Origin: Halobacteriales archaeon QS_9_67_15 | GTDB lineage: Archaea > Halobacteriota > Halobacteria > Halobacteriales > Haloarculaceae | Direction: 5' to 3' | Length of the DNA stretch: 15,039 bases | Assembly (NCBI GenBank): GCA_003023165.1 | Contig: PXSD01000047.1 | Span: 1-15,039, forward strand | In this document: positions 5,657 to 11,802 of the stretch, one piece after another | Layout: every line of letters begins with the position of its first letter | Position numbering within the stretch: position 1 is the first letter of the stretch | Notes under the pieces: generated by a model | What the model was told of the DNA's origin: nothing | The model's input: the letters and a program-made list of their open reading frames with translations, nothing else | Databases searched by the model: none | Position numbers and translations under genes: made by a program

Positions 5657-7363
5657 TCACTGGTAACGCCCTCGACCCTCGACCTCCCGGAGGCGGTCGA
5701 GGACGGTCGCCGACCGGTCGCTCGTCGCGCGGTAGGCCTCCTCTGCGGCGGTCTGGAGACGGTCGTCGTCGTCCGCGGTGCCGGCGAGGCTCTGGGCGAA
5801 GACGTGGAGGTCCATCGCGTGGTCCTCCTCGTGGCCGGTGTGGTAGCCGAGCCCGAAGTCGATGAGGAAGACGCGCCCGTCGTCGCTCGCCTCCCGCGGG
5901 ACGCGGACGTTCCCGGTCGTCGGGTCGCCGTGGACGAAGCCCGCGTCGTGGATCGTCGCGAGATGTCGGCCCACGGCCCGGACGTTCTCGACCGAGAGGG
6001 CGTCGTCGAGGTCGCAGTCGCCGACGCGCTGGAAGGCGATCATCGACGACCCGGTGTCCACGTCCAGCACGAGCGGTGTCGGGACGCCGTGCCGGCGCGC
6101 CTCGCTCGTCAGTCGCGCCTCGACGCGGGTCCGTTCGCGGCGTAGTCGCTCGTCGAGCGTCGGATGGCGGTAGGAACGTGCGTGGCGGCGCTTGACCACG
6201 CGGTCGGCCTCGATAGTGACCGTCGCCTCCGCGCCCTGCTGTTCGGCGGGGTCGTCGCTCACGTTCGGCCCGTCCCTCGTACCGGTCGCCGTCCGGACGG
6301 GGACCGACTCGCCCGAGCGCCACGTCACCGGCACCTCGTCGGGGCGGAAGTCGGCGTCGATGGCGGAGTCCTCGACAGCGAGCGTGTCGCTCGCGGCGGC
6401 CATCTTCGCGCCGAGGACGGCGATCATCCCGGCGTTGTCGCGCAGGAACCGGCTCTCCGGGACGTGCAGGTCCGCGCCGCGTTGCTCGCACATCTCTCGG
6501 AGCATCTCTTGGAGGCGCTCGTTCTGTCCGACGCCGCCGCCGAGGACGAGTTCCTCGCGCCCGGTCAGCGAGAGCGCCCGCTCGCTGACCTCGGTCAGCA
6601 TCGCGAACACCGTCTCCTCCAGCCCGCGACAGACGTCTTCGACGGGCGTCCCCTCGTCGGACGCCTGCTTCGCCGCGCTCATGATCCCGGAGAAGGAGAA
6701 GTCCATTCCCTTGACGACGTAGGGGAGGTCGACGTACTCGCCCTCCTTGGCGTGGGATTCGACCTTCGGGCCGCCGGGATGGGACCAGCCTACGTGGCGG
6801 GTGAACTTGTCTAAGGCGTTGCCGACGCCGGTGTCCATCGTCTCGCCGAGGACGCGATAGCGGCCGTTCCGGTAGGCCAGCACGTGCGCGTTCGCGCCGC
6901 TGGCGTTGAGACAGACGGGCGCGTCGAAGCCCGACCGGTTGCGACCGACCTCGAGGTGGGCCATCATGTGGTTGACGCCGACGAGCGGCACGTCGAACTG
7001 CTGGGCGACGGCGCGGGCGGCGGTCCCGACGATCCGCAGGCAGGGACCGAGCCCGGGGCCGCGGGAGAACGCGACCGCGTCGATGGGTGAGTCCTCGGGG
7101 CCGCGAGCGTCGTCCGCGGCGACCTGTTCGCGCGCCGTCGCGAGTGCGGTCTCGACGACGCTCGGGACGGCTTCGCTCATGTGTTCGGCCGCTTCGCGCG
7201 GGTGGATCCCGCCACTATCGGGCTGGTAGGGGTCGCTCTCGATCGTCACCTCGTCGGACGCGACCTCGTAGACGGCGGCGCTGGCCGCCCAGGCCGTCCC
7301 CTCGATGCCGAGGACGCGCTGGATCCCCTCCGATTCGTCCCCGTTCGACGGACTCGCGGCCAT
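5657..7363 (-). CDS. Kae1-Bud32 fusion: tRNA t6A threonylcarbamoyltransferase and its kinase/ATPase
   Basis: This 568-residue protein joins two KEOPS subunits. Residues 1 to about 345 are Kae1 (TsaD/OSGEP family), which transfers threonylcarbamoyl to A37 of ANN-decoding tRNAs. It shows the metal-binding NHMMAH (131-136), SGANAH (155-160), the glycine loop GGGVGQN (275-281) and Asp309. Residues from about 378 to 568 are Bud32, an atypical small kinase acting as a KEOPS ATPase, with Lys391, the catalytic HGDPTTGN (478-485), DFG (502-504) and a basic GRGRYQ tail. A variable linker joins them. The fusion is known in several Euryarchaeota. The ATG at 7363 begins a normal Kae1 N-terminus; open frame upstream of it belongs to a selenium-binding-protein relic. 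The gene follows rps24e and rps27ae on the same strand, but 508 bp downstream. Confidence 0.97.
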   Translation of the reverse strand: MAASPSNGDESEGIQRVLGIEGTAWAASAAVYEVASDEVTIESDPYQPDSGGIHPREAAEHMSEAVPSVVETALATAREQVAADDARGPEDSPIDAVAFSRGPGLGPCLRIVGTAARAVAQQFDVPLVGVNHMMAHLEVGRNRSGFDAPVCLNASGANAHVLAYRNGRYRVLGETMDTGVGNALDKFTRHVGWSHPGGPKVESHAKEGEYVDLPYVVKGMDFSFSGIMSAAKQASDEGTPVEDVCRGLEETVFAMLTEVSERALSLTGREELVLGGGVGQNERLQEMLREMCEQRGADLHVPESRFLRDNAGMIAVLGAKMAAASDTLAVEDSAIDADFRPDEVPVTWRSGESVPVRTATGTRDGPNVSDDPAEQQGAEATVTIEADRVVKRRHARSYRHPTLDERLRRERTRVEARLTSEARRHGVPTPLVLDVDTGSSMIAFQRVGDCDLDDALSVENVRAVGRHLATIHDAGFVHGDPTTGNVRVPREASDDGRVFLIDFGLGYHTGHEEDHAMDLHVFAQSLAGTADDDDRLQTAAEEAYRATSDRSATVLDRLREVEGRGRYQ

Positions 7364-7528
7364 GTGTCTGTCGGATATCCCCACCGCACGGAAAAGACGA
7401 CTTCGGTCCGGCCGCGACGATGACGTCGGTACCGGCCGCCGCCGCTCGCCGTCGATACCGGTTCTGGCGTCGCTCCCAGGTCCTATTTCGAGGGGTTCGA
7501 GACGAGGCCGTCGGCCACGTCGGCACCG

Positions 7529-7806
7529 ACCGCCAGTCGGTAGTCGCTCGTCGGCGTCGCCGAGCATCGAGGTCAGGGTCTCCCCGTCTGGGATACAGTG
7601 AACGGTGTGGGGCGCAGAGAGGTCGTGTTCGGACACTTCTTCGGGGTCGATGACGGTCTCGAACTCGGGGTCGCGGCGGTCGTTCGTGTCGACGACGTGG
7701 ATGCGCGAGGGGCGCTGGCCGGGGATGACCGGGTGCTGGCGCTCCAACTCGTCGATGTGACACGACGAGTGGGCGTTCCACCCACCGCCAGGAAATCCGG
7801 TGTCTC
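7529..7806 (-). pseudogene. Fragment of a selenium-binding protein (SBP56/methanethiol oxidase family) gene
   Basis: Read on the minus strand, 7780-7529 encodes WNAHSSCHIDELERQHP, then VIPGQRPSRIHVVDT, then LSAPHTVHCIPDG and SMLGDAD. These are conserved N-terminal blocks of SBP56-family proteins, including the (F)GWNACSSCH-type copper/selenium cysteine motif. Just before it, in another frame (7806-7783), is ETPDFLAV, which also belongs to this family but normally lies some 20-30 residues further upstream. So the relic has an internal deletion and a frameshift, and it lacks both its 5' end and most of the roughly 450-residue protein. It is not expressed as a functional product. It fills most of the 508-bp gap between kae1/bud32 and rps27ae. 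The family call is from memory of its motifs. Confidence 0.85.
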
Positions 7807-7871
7807 ACAGCCCAATCGGCGAACCGGCCGTTCGACGGTGCAGATGGGGCTTCTAAATCTCTACCCTGCGG

Positions 7872-8027
7872 TCAGAACGAGATGCGGGCGGCTCGTCCCC
7901 ATTCGGTGTAGCCGCACCTGCCGCAGTGCTGGCGGTCGCCGTGGTCGGCGAGGAAGGTGTCGCCGCAGCGGGGACACTGTTCGCGGTCGGTCGAGCCGTC
8001 TTCGTCGTAGAACTCGTGTCGGGGCAT
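7872..8027 (-). CDS. rps27ae: 30S ribosomal protein S27ae
   Basis: This 51-residue ribosomal protein has a four-cysteine zinc site: Cys18, Cys21 (EQCPRC) and Cys35, Cys38 (HCGRCGYTEWG). The latter motif is typical of archaeal S27ae, which sits in the head/beak of the small subunit. The length is normal for archaea, which lack the ubiquitin fusion of eukaryotes. The start codon follows the rps24e stop with one base between, so the two genes are cotranscribed and translation is probably coupled. Confidence 0.96.
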   Translation of the reverse strand: MPRHEFYDEDGSTDREQCPRCGDTFLADHGDRQHCGRCGYTEWGRAARISF

Positions 8028-8028
8028 C

Positions 8029-8343
8029 TCAGGCCTCCTCGGCCTCTTCGGCCTCGTCGTCCTCGGCGGTGATCTTGTTGCGGTCGAGCATGTGGTCCTG
8101 CTCGACGTCGCGGGCGTGCTCGGAGTCCTCGTACACTTTCGCGTAGCCGACGGTCTTGCGCATGCCGAACTTCGTGTCCAGCTCGTGGACGACGACCTCC
8201 TCGGCGTCCTTGTTGAGCTTGGCCGCGAGAGAGTCGCGCACAGAGAGCCGCGAGGGAGTCGCCTCGTCGTGGGTCATCTCGAATCGCACGTCCGTCCGGT
8301 GCAACATCGGATTCTCGTCTTCCGCGATGATGTCGATGTCCAT
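8029..8343 (-). CDS. rps24e: 30S ribosomal protein S24e
   Basis: This 104-residue protein begins MDIDIIAEDENPMLHRTDV, the usual S24e opening. It continues through VRDSLAAKLN, VVVHELDTKFGMRKTVGYAKVYE and the helix leading to the family's DRNKI. The C-terminal tail is Glu/Ala-rich, as is common in halophiles. It is first in a conserved archaeal cluster with rps27ae. A TATA-like box about 30-39 bp upstream supports the ATG at 8343 with a short leader. Confidence 0.96.
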   Translation of the reverse strand: MDIDIIAEDENPMLHRTDVRFEMTHDEATPSRLSVRDSLAAKLNKDAEEVVVHELDTKFGMRKTVGYAKVYEDSEHARDVEQDHMLDRNKITAEDDEAEEAEEA

Positions 8344-8372
8344 GGTTGGTTGTCCAATACTCCCCCCGAAGC

Positions 8373-8382
8373 GGGTAAAAGG
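8373..8382 (-). promoter_or_regulatory. TATA-like box for the rps24e-rps27ae operon
   Basis: On the minus strand CCTTTTACCC lies 30-39 bp before the rps24e ATG and is preceded by an A-rich stretch (CGAAAT) that could be the BRE. It probably once also drove kae1/bud32. Confidence 0.5.
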
Positions 8383-8499
8383 ATTTCGAAGGCGATAACG
8401 GCCCGTTACCGCGCCACCGCGACCCGCTTTTGCGGGGCCGACGGTCCGCCATCGTTCCACCGCGGCTCGCTCCTGTGGGGTCGTCTGTACTGGCCCGGC

Positions 8500-9546
8500 T
8501 CACTCGCCGGCGCGCGTCTCACCGAGTTCCGTCAGCAGGTGCGAGACGTGGACGCGGTCGTTCGTTCCCTCGTGGAGGTCGACGTCGATCTCGCCGGCCA
8601 GCTCGTGGACCCGCGCGAGGTCGGCGCCCGAGTACCGCGACCGCGCCACTGTCAGCACGTCCTCCACCACCTCGTCGCCGCTGTGGCCCTCGTCGACGAG
8701 CAGGTCGTCCAGCGTCTCGCGGGCGTCGGTGAACTCGCCGGCCTCGGCGGCGGTCACCATCTCCTGGACGCGCTCGTCGGCGCCCAGCGACCCCAGCACC
8801 TCGTAGGCGTTGTTCATCGTGACCGACCCCTCCTGCTCGTAGGTCGTCTGGGCCGCGAGGATGGCCTCGCGGAGGTCGCCGTCGGCGTAGCCGGCGACGT
8901 ATTCGAGGCCCTCGTCGTCGTGGTCCGCGCCCTCTGCCTCGACGATCCGTTCGAGAACGGAAACGGTCTCGTCGTGGGTCGGCTTGCGGACTGCGACGGG
9001 GAAACACCGCGAGCGGATCGGCGGGATGAGCGCCGAGGGCTGGCGCGTCGCGATGACGAACTGGGTCGCCTCGTAGTACTGCTCCATCACGCGACGGAGC
9101 GCCTGCTGGAAGTCCTCGCGGACGCCCTCGGCGTTGTCCAGCAGGACGGTCTTGTAGTCGCCCGAGACGGGCGTGTAGCTCGCGGACTCCTTGAGGACGT
9201 GGTTGATGAGGTCGGCCTTCGAGGACTCGCGGCGGCGCTTGGAGTCGATGAACTGCGCGAAGCGGTCGTCCTGGCTGACCTCCTTTTTCGTCATGTCGAA
9301 GAAGTCGGCGACGTTGATCTCGACGAAGTCGGCCTCGCTGTCGTGGAGTTCGTCGGCCAGCGCGCGGACGGCGGCGGTCTTGCCGGCGCCGGGCGGCCCG
9401 TGGACGAGTAGGTTCATCGGCTCGGAGACGACGCTCCGGAGGTGCTCGCGCACCTTCGGCTGGGGGAGGTCTGCGAGCGACGGCGCATGGGTCTCGGTCC
9501 ACAGCGGGCCGTCGACCGCCGCGGCCTCCTCGGACTCGTCGGCCAT
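8500..9546 (-). CDS. rfcC: Replication factor C small subunit, divergent RfcC-like AAA+ protein
   Basis: Clamp-loader subunits use ATP to place the PCNA ring on DNA. This 348-residue protein has the AAA+ order of RFC small subunits: Walker A GPPGAGKT (50-57), Walker B VLLDNAE (134-140), the SRC arginine-finger motif (179-181) and a helical C-terminal collar. It departs from ordinary small subunits. The usual EKYRP box is ETHAP (18-22), and the Walker B DEAD/DEAE is DNAE, with Asn in place of the catalytic Glu. Haloarchaea carry a second diverged small subunit (RfcC in Haloferax), and this fits it best. I chose ATG 9546; a GTG two codons upstream is possible. Confidence 0.88.
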   Translation of the reverse strand: MADESEEAAAVDGPLWTETHAPSLADLPQPKVREHLRSVVSEPMNLLVHGPPGAGKTAAVRALADELHDSEADFVEINVADFFDMTKKEVSQDDRFAQFIDSKRRRESSKADLINHVLKESASYTPVSGDYKTVLLDNAEGVREDFQQALRRVMEQYYEATQFVIATRQPSALIPPIRSRCFPVAVRKPTHDETVSVLERIVEAEGADHDDEGLEYVAGYADGDLREAILAAQTTYEQEGSVTMNNAYEVLGSLGADERVQEMVTAAEAGEFTDARETLDDLLVDEGHSGDEVVEDVLTVARSRYSGADLARVHELAGEIDVDLHEGTNDRVHVSHLLTELGETRAGE

Positions 9547-9570
9547 TACCACAGGGTTAGCGGCCCACGG

Positions 9571-9671
9571 TCACCCTCGTCGACCGGAGTAAGGGTCGAA
9601 CAGCTCGTCGAACACCTTCGCTGGGCGGCGCGGAGGTGCTGGTGGTAGGTAGGTCGCGAGATGTCCATCGA
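9571..9671 (-). pseudogene. C-terminal remnant of an HTH_10 (bacterio-opsin activator type) regulator
   Basis: Read leftward from 9671 the frame gives SMDISRPTYHQHLRAAQR. This is the recognition helix pattern of HTH_10 regulators (S-x-P-T-Y-x-x-H-L-R-x-A-x-R). After that the frame is lost by one base. Shifting frame restores KVFDELFDPYSGRRG and a stop at 9571, which is how such proteins normally end. So a single-base deletion broke the gene, and everything upstream of the helix-turn-helix is missing or scrambled. It lies in the 276-bp spacer between rfcC and the inhibitor relic. Confidence 0.72.
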
Positions 9672-9761
9672 CCCGGCCAGTGTGACACGCGGTCGCCGCG
9701 CGGCCCGACGACGAGGACCCGTCCGCTCACAGCCATTTCCCGCCTCTTTCGTTCCGAGTGG

Positions 9762-9767
9762 CTTAAA
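9762..9767 (-). promoter_or_regulatory. Orphan TATA-like box
   Basis: The site reads TTTAAG on the minus strand and lies 26-31 bp before an ATG at 9736, the correct leaderless spacing. That ATG opens a frame of 59 codons that runs out of frame across the HTH_10 remnant. It may be the surviving promoter of the lost regulator gene. On the plus strand it reads CTTAAA and faces the inhibitor relic tail, with no gene there to drive. Confidence 0.35.
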
Positions 9768-9822
9768 CCCAAGTATCGCCGGCCGTTCAGCGCGTGGGGG
9801 CGGACACGCCCGCTACGACCGC

Positions 9823-10155
9823 TCACACCCTGAAGACAGTCTCCGCCGCCGCCCGCTCGCCGGTAGTCGCCAGCGTCGCCTCGACCGTGTACTCACCCGC
9901 GGTCGGGTCGGTTCAGTGTCCCACGGCAGTCGTCTCGCTGCCCGGCGAGAGCGTCTCGGTCCGGACCTGCTGGGTGAACAGTCGCTCGTCGTTCCACCGC
10001 CAGACCGGCTCGCCGTCGTTTGTCACGACGAACTCCGCCGTCTGTCCGGATCTGAACGTGAGTTCGACCGGGTGCTCGCTATCGTTTCGGACGGCCAACC
10101 GGAACACCACCTCGTCGTCCGCCGACTCGACGGTGACCGACGCGTCCAGTCCCAT
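9823..10155 (-). pseudogene. BsuPI-type proteinase-inhibitor domain protein, interrupted by an in-frame TGA
   Basis: From ATG 10155 the frame encodes an 80-residue beta-rich domain with the BsuPI pattern: VVFRLAVRNDSEHPVELTFRSG, then FVVTND and VWRWNDERLFTQQ, then TETLSPGSE. It stops at TGA 9913-9915. Reading on in the same frame gives TDPTAGEYTVEATLA and a clean end at TGA 9823-9825. That is the missing final strands of the domain, for a total of 110 residues plus the stop. The broken codon sits where these domains usually have Trp, so TGG to TGA is the simplest cause. The first 80 residues lack the last strands and are unlikely to fold properly. A TATA-like box 23-31 bp upstream remains. 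BsuPI domains take their name from a Bacillus intracellular protease inhibitor; function in haloarchaea is not established. Confidence 0.82.
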
Positions 10156-10177
10156 AGCAGCCGTTCCCGGCCCGTCG

Positions 10178-10186
10178 ACTAAAGCG
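10178..10186 (-). promoter_or_regulatory. TATA-like box for the BsuPI gene
   Basis: On the minus strand CGCTTTAGT lies 23-31 bp before the ATG at 10155, the usual leaderless spacing. Confidence 0.45.
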
Positions 10187-10204
10187 CTCGGTCGGTCCGC
10201 CGCC

Positions 10205-10320
10205 GATACTTGCTAGTTACCAACCGAGTAAATATGTACGTACAAAATAAATCCACATATTATCAAATTACAATATTATTTCGATTAAATTAAAAAACAT
10301 TATAAACTAATACAATTTGG
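10205..10320. other. AT-rich island between divergent protease and inhibitor relics
   Basis: This stretch is overwhelmingly A and T within a very GC-rich window. It holds no gene. It contains a perfect 10-bp palindrome, TGTACGTACA (10235-10244), and runs of A and T, ending in the halolysin promoter. Such islands in haloarchaea often mark promoters, horizontally acquired DNA or insertion hot spots. I see no origin-type direct repeats. Confidence 0.75.
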
Positions 10321-10339
10321 GGTGTACAGCGGAGTACAC
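10301..10339 (+). promoter_or_regulatory. Promoter and operator-like dyad for the halolysin relic
   Basis: TATAAAC at 10301-10307 is a good TATA box, 35-41 bp before ATG 10342. Between box and start lies the perfect inverted repeat GTGTAC (10322-10327) and GTACAC (10334-10339) with a 6-base spacer. At the expected start of transcription, this dyad could be a repressor operator or a 5' mRNA hairpin. Confidence 0.55.
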
Positions 10340-10341
10340 GG

Positions 10342-11015
10342 ATGCCAGATGACACACCAGCACGACGAGAAGTACTGCAAAGCGCCGATGCGAGACTAGC
10401 TGCGGTCGCAGCGACGGAGCAGGTCGCTGCCGGCGCGTTCGACAACGCATACATCGTTGGGACGAAGAGCGACCGAGGGAGCGACGCGGCGAAGCAGCGC
10501 GCGACGCCAGTAATATACGAGTTCGACTTCGGGGATATCGAACAAGTGGTCGCGGGCCGGTTCCCGGAGGAGGCCCGGGAGGCACTGCGGAAGAACTTGA
10601 AGGTCCGGTACGTCGAGGGCTCATTGGACACCACCGCCGTCTCGGAGGGCGACTACACGCCTGACGCGACTGCGACTGACTCCGCGGGCAACACGAGCGG
10701 TCTGAGTATCTTATGACGGACAACACTGAGGACACTGACAGCGCACCGATGACCGATTCCTTCGCGCTAACTGACAACAGTAACCCGGCGTGGACTCGGT
10801 ACGATGTCAACTGGGACGTTTCCGACGCCGACCTCTCCTCAGTCACCTCGGAACTGGTCGACGGGTCCAGTTTCGTGCTCGACTCCAACAGCAGTTCGGT
10901 CAGCGACGCGTCCGCTTCGGGGACCTACGAGGTGAAATAAAAGGATACTGCGAGTAAGGACGTCCTTACAGTCACCGACGCGGCCGGTAACAGCACATTA
11001 GACTCGAAGTCGATC
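10342..11015 (+). pseudogene. Halolysin-type subtilisin gene with the catalytic domain deleted
   Basis: The first frame (10342-10716, 124 codons) encodes a Tat-like start (ARREVLQ). It continues with an inhibitor_I9 propeptide: YIVGTKS, VIYEFDFGDIEQVVAGRFPEE and a final KVRYVE. In halolysins the serine protease domain follows directly. Here the frame jumps to GDYTPDATATDSAGNTSG, which resembles the C-terminal repeats. A second frame (10713-10940) overlaps its stop in an ATGA arrangement and encodes the typical C-terminal domain (NPAWTRYDVNWDVSDAD). It is cut by TAA at 10938-10940. The same frame continues past the stop as LTVTDAAGNST to about 11015. So the gene has an internal deletion, a frameshift and a nonsense codon. 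The signal's hydrophobic core also carries Asp, Arg and Glu. The first frame alone could still make a free I9 propeptide. Confidence 0.82.
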
Positions 11016-11172
11016 TGCTGCCGGCAGGTCGCCCGCATCATCGGTTTCCGACTTGCTGTCTCGCCAGATTCGAGCCGAGTACGTGCGGGTCGTCAGCGTT
11101 TGTCCCACAGATTCGGACAGCCCTGTTGCAGCTTACGTTCAGTATTCTCAGAAAAGTGAATTGGACCGAAAC

Positions 11173-11178
11173 GTTAAG
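11173..11178 (+). promoter_or_regulatory. TATA-like box for the 51-residue gene
   Basis: GTTAAG lies 26-31 bp before the GTG at 11204. I find nothing else in the 11016-11172 stretch, which has no recognisable gene. Confidence 0.4.
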
Positions 11179-11203
11179 GTAAGCGTTCAGGCATCGAGGA
11201 GAT

Positions 11204-11359
11204 GTGACCGACGTACGACACCCACCCCGTTTCGATCAAGACGAGACGCTTTCGAAACTGGAGACAGCGCTCAAAGACGCCAGTGGTATCGACATGCGAG
11301 CCGCCATTGAGAGCGCGATCAAAGAACGGAAGGCCGAACTTCGCAAGAAAGCCGACTGA
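11204..11359 (+). CDS. 51-residue charged helical protein, unknown function
   Basis: The frame opens at GTG 11204. A TATA-like box is correctly spaced, and GAGGAG lies just before the start, too close to be an ideal ribosome-binding site. After a short N-terminal part (MTDVRHPPRFDQDE) the product is one long predicted helix region, LSKLETALKDASG followed by MRAAIESAIKERKAELRKK. It is rich in Lys and Glu and has no Cys. Lysine richness is unusual next to the acidic, Arg-preferring proteins nearby and hints at foreign origin. I do not recognise a family. Size and composition would suit a small regulator or antitoxin, but no partner toxin is visible. The downstream gene converges on it with a 23-bp gap. 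Confidence 0.5.
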   Translation: MTDVRHPPRFDQDETLSKLETALKDASGIDMRAAIESAIKERKAELRKKAD

Positions 11360-11382
11360 CCCCTCGCCGGGCGAGAACCTAC

Positions 11383-11577
11383 TCAGTAGCAGCTCGCACC
11401 GCGATAACAGCGACCGCATCGCTTGATCCTGTCTGTCTGAGGGATCGTTTGTTCAGAACCCATCTCGACGTGCTCCGGCGAGACGTGGACGAGCGCGCTA
11501 CACTGCGTCACCCGCTGATCCCGGTCGTCACGCGGCCTGTGGAGCGTGTCGGTGTGTGTATTCGATACCCGGTCCAT
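11383..11577 (-). CDS. 64-residue protein ending in a CGRC motif, possible zinc-binding orphan
   Basis: From ATG 11577, with a TATA-like box 20-29 bp upstream, the frame gives a 64-residue protein rich in His, Asp, Arg and Thr. It has a single Cys near residue 26, the central segment ALVHVSPEHVEMGSEQ and the C-terminus IKRCGRCYRGASCY. Many short haloarchaeal proteins of unknown function end in a similar RCGRC(F/Y)-x-G-G-Y tail. This one matches that layout but has extra residues and a third Cys in the tail. The Cys residues could bind zinc. Codon quality is modest, so it may be a decaying copy. It converges with the 51-residue gene. Confidence 0.5.
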   Translation of the reverse strand: MDRVSNTHTDTLHRPRDDRDQRVTQCSALVHVSPEHVEMGSEQTIPQTDRIKRCGRCYRGASCY

Positions 11578-11596
11578 TGGCGTCAGCACGAAGAGC

Positions 11597-11606
11597 GATA
11601 AAATAA
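11597..11606 (-). promoter_or_regulatory. TATA-like box for the CGRC-motif gene
   Basis: On the minus strand TTATTTTATC lies 20-29 bp before ATG 11577. It is a locally AT-rich element in GC-rich sequence. Confidence 0.5.
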
Positions 11607-11651
11607 CTGCTCAGGTTGCGTCCGTCGGGCCGTACCGAACAGGGCGACACT

Positions 11652-11747
11652 CTGCGGTCTCCGAAGCCTCTCGCCGTCGAGTGGCGGCGAGATGTGCTCG
11701 CGAGTCGCTCTGCTCCCCGCTCGCGCGCCGTTCCGGGGCTGCGACTC
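11652..11747. repeat. Cluster of hairpin repeats related to the rdgB insert
   Basis: Three elements lie here. CTGCGGTCTC (11652-11661) equals 2681-2690 in rdgB. TCTCGCCG (11669-11676) pairs with CGGCGAGA (11685-11692). GAGTCGC (11702-11708) pairs with GCGACTC (11741-11747) around 32 bp whose 11704-11724 part matches 2693-2713 in 20 of 21 positions. I find no convincing gene in 11607-11898; the open frames there are Arg/Ser/Ala-rich by-products of this sequence. Confidence 0.6.
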
Positions 11748-11802
11748 CTAGAGTTCGATTCTCAGCGGCGATGATGTCTCTCGCTGGTGTTCGAGACAAT
11801 CG

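Noticed and set aside
7364..7747. N-terminal extension of Kae1-Bud32 by 128 residues
   Set aside because: The extension is the selenium-binding-protein relic reading through in frame by chance; Kae1 proteins begin at the ATG at 7363.
8344..8460. Longer start for S24e
   Set aside because: The extension crosses the TATA-like promoter and is not part of the family; the protein normally begins MDIDII-type.
9913..9915. TGA read as selenocysteine
   Set aside because: No selenocysteine system is expected in haloarchaea, no SECIS-like hairpin is apparent, and the position suits a mutated Trp codon.
9794..10216. Plus-strand 140-codon frame over the BsuPI region
   Set aside because: Antisense of the recognisable inhibitor domain, with Ser/Thr/Val-rich content and no motif.
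11671..11770. A second tRNA-like fold with TCGCCG/CGGCGA ends and a GTTCGATTC T-loop-like stretch
   Set aside because: The D-arm and anticodon arm do not form, the T-stem has mismatches, and the 5' part pairs better with its own local hairpin.
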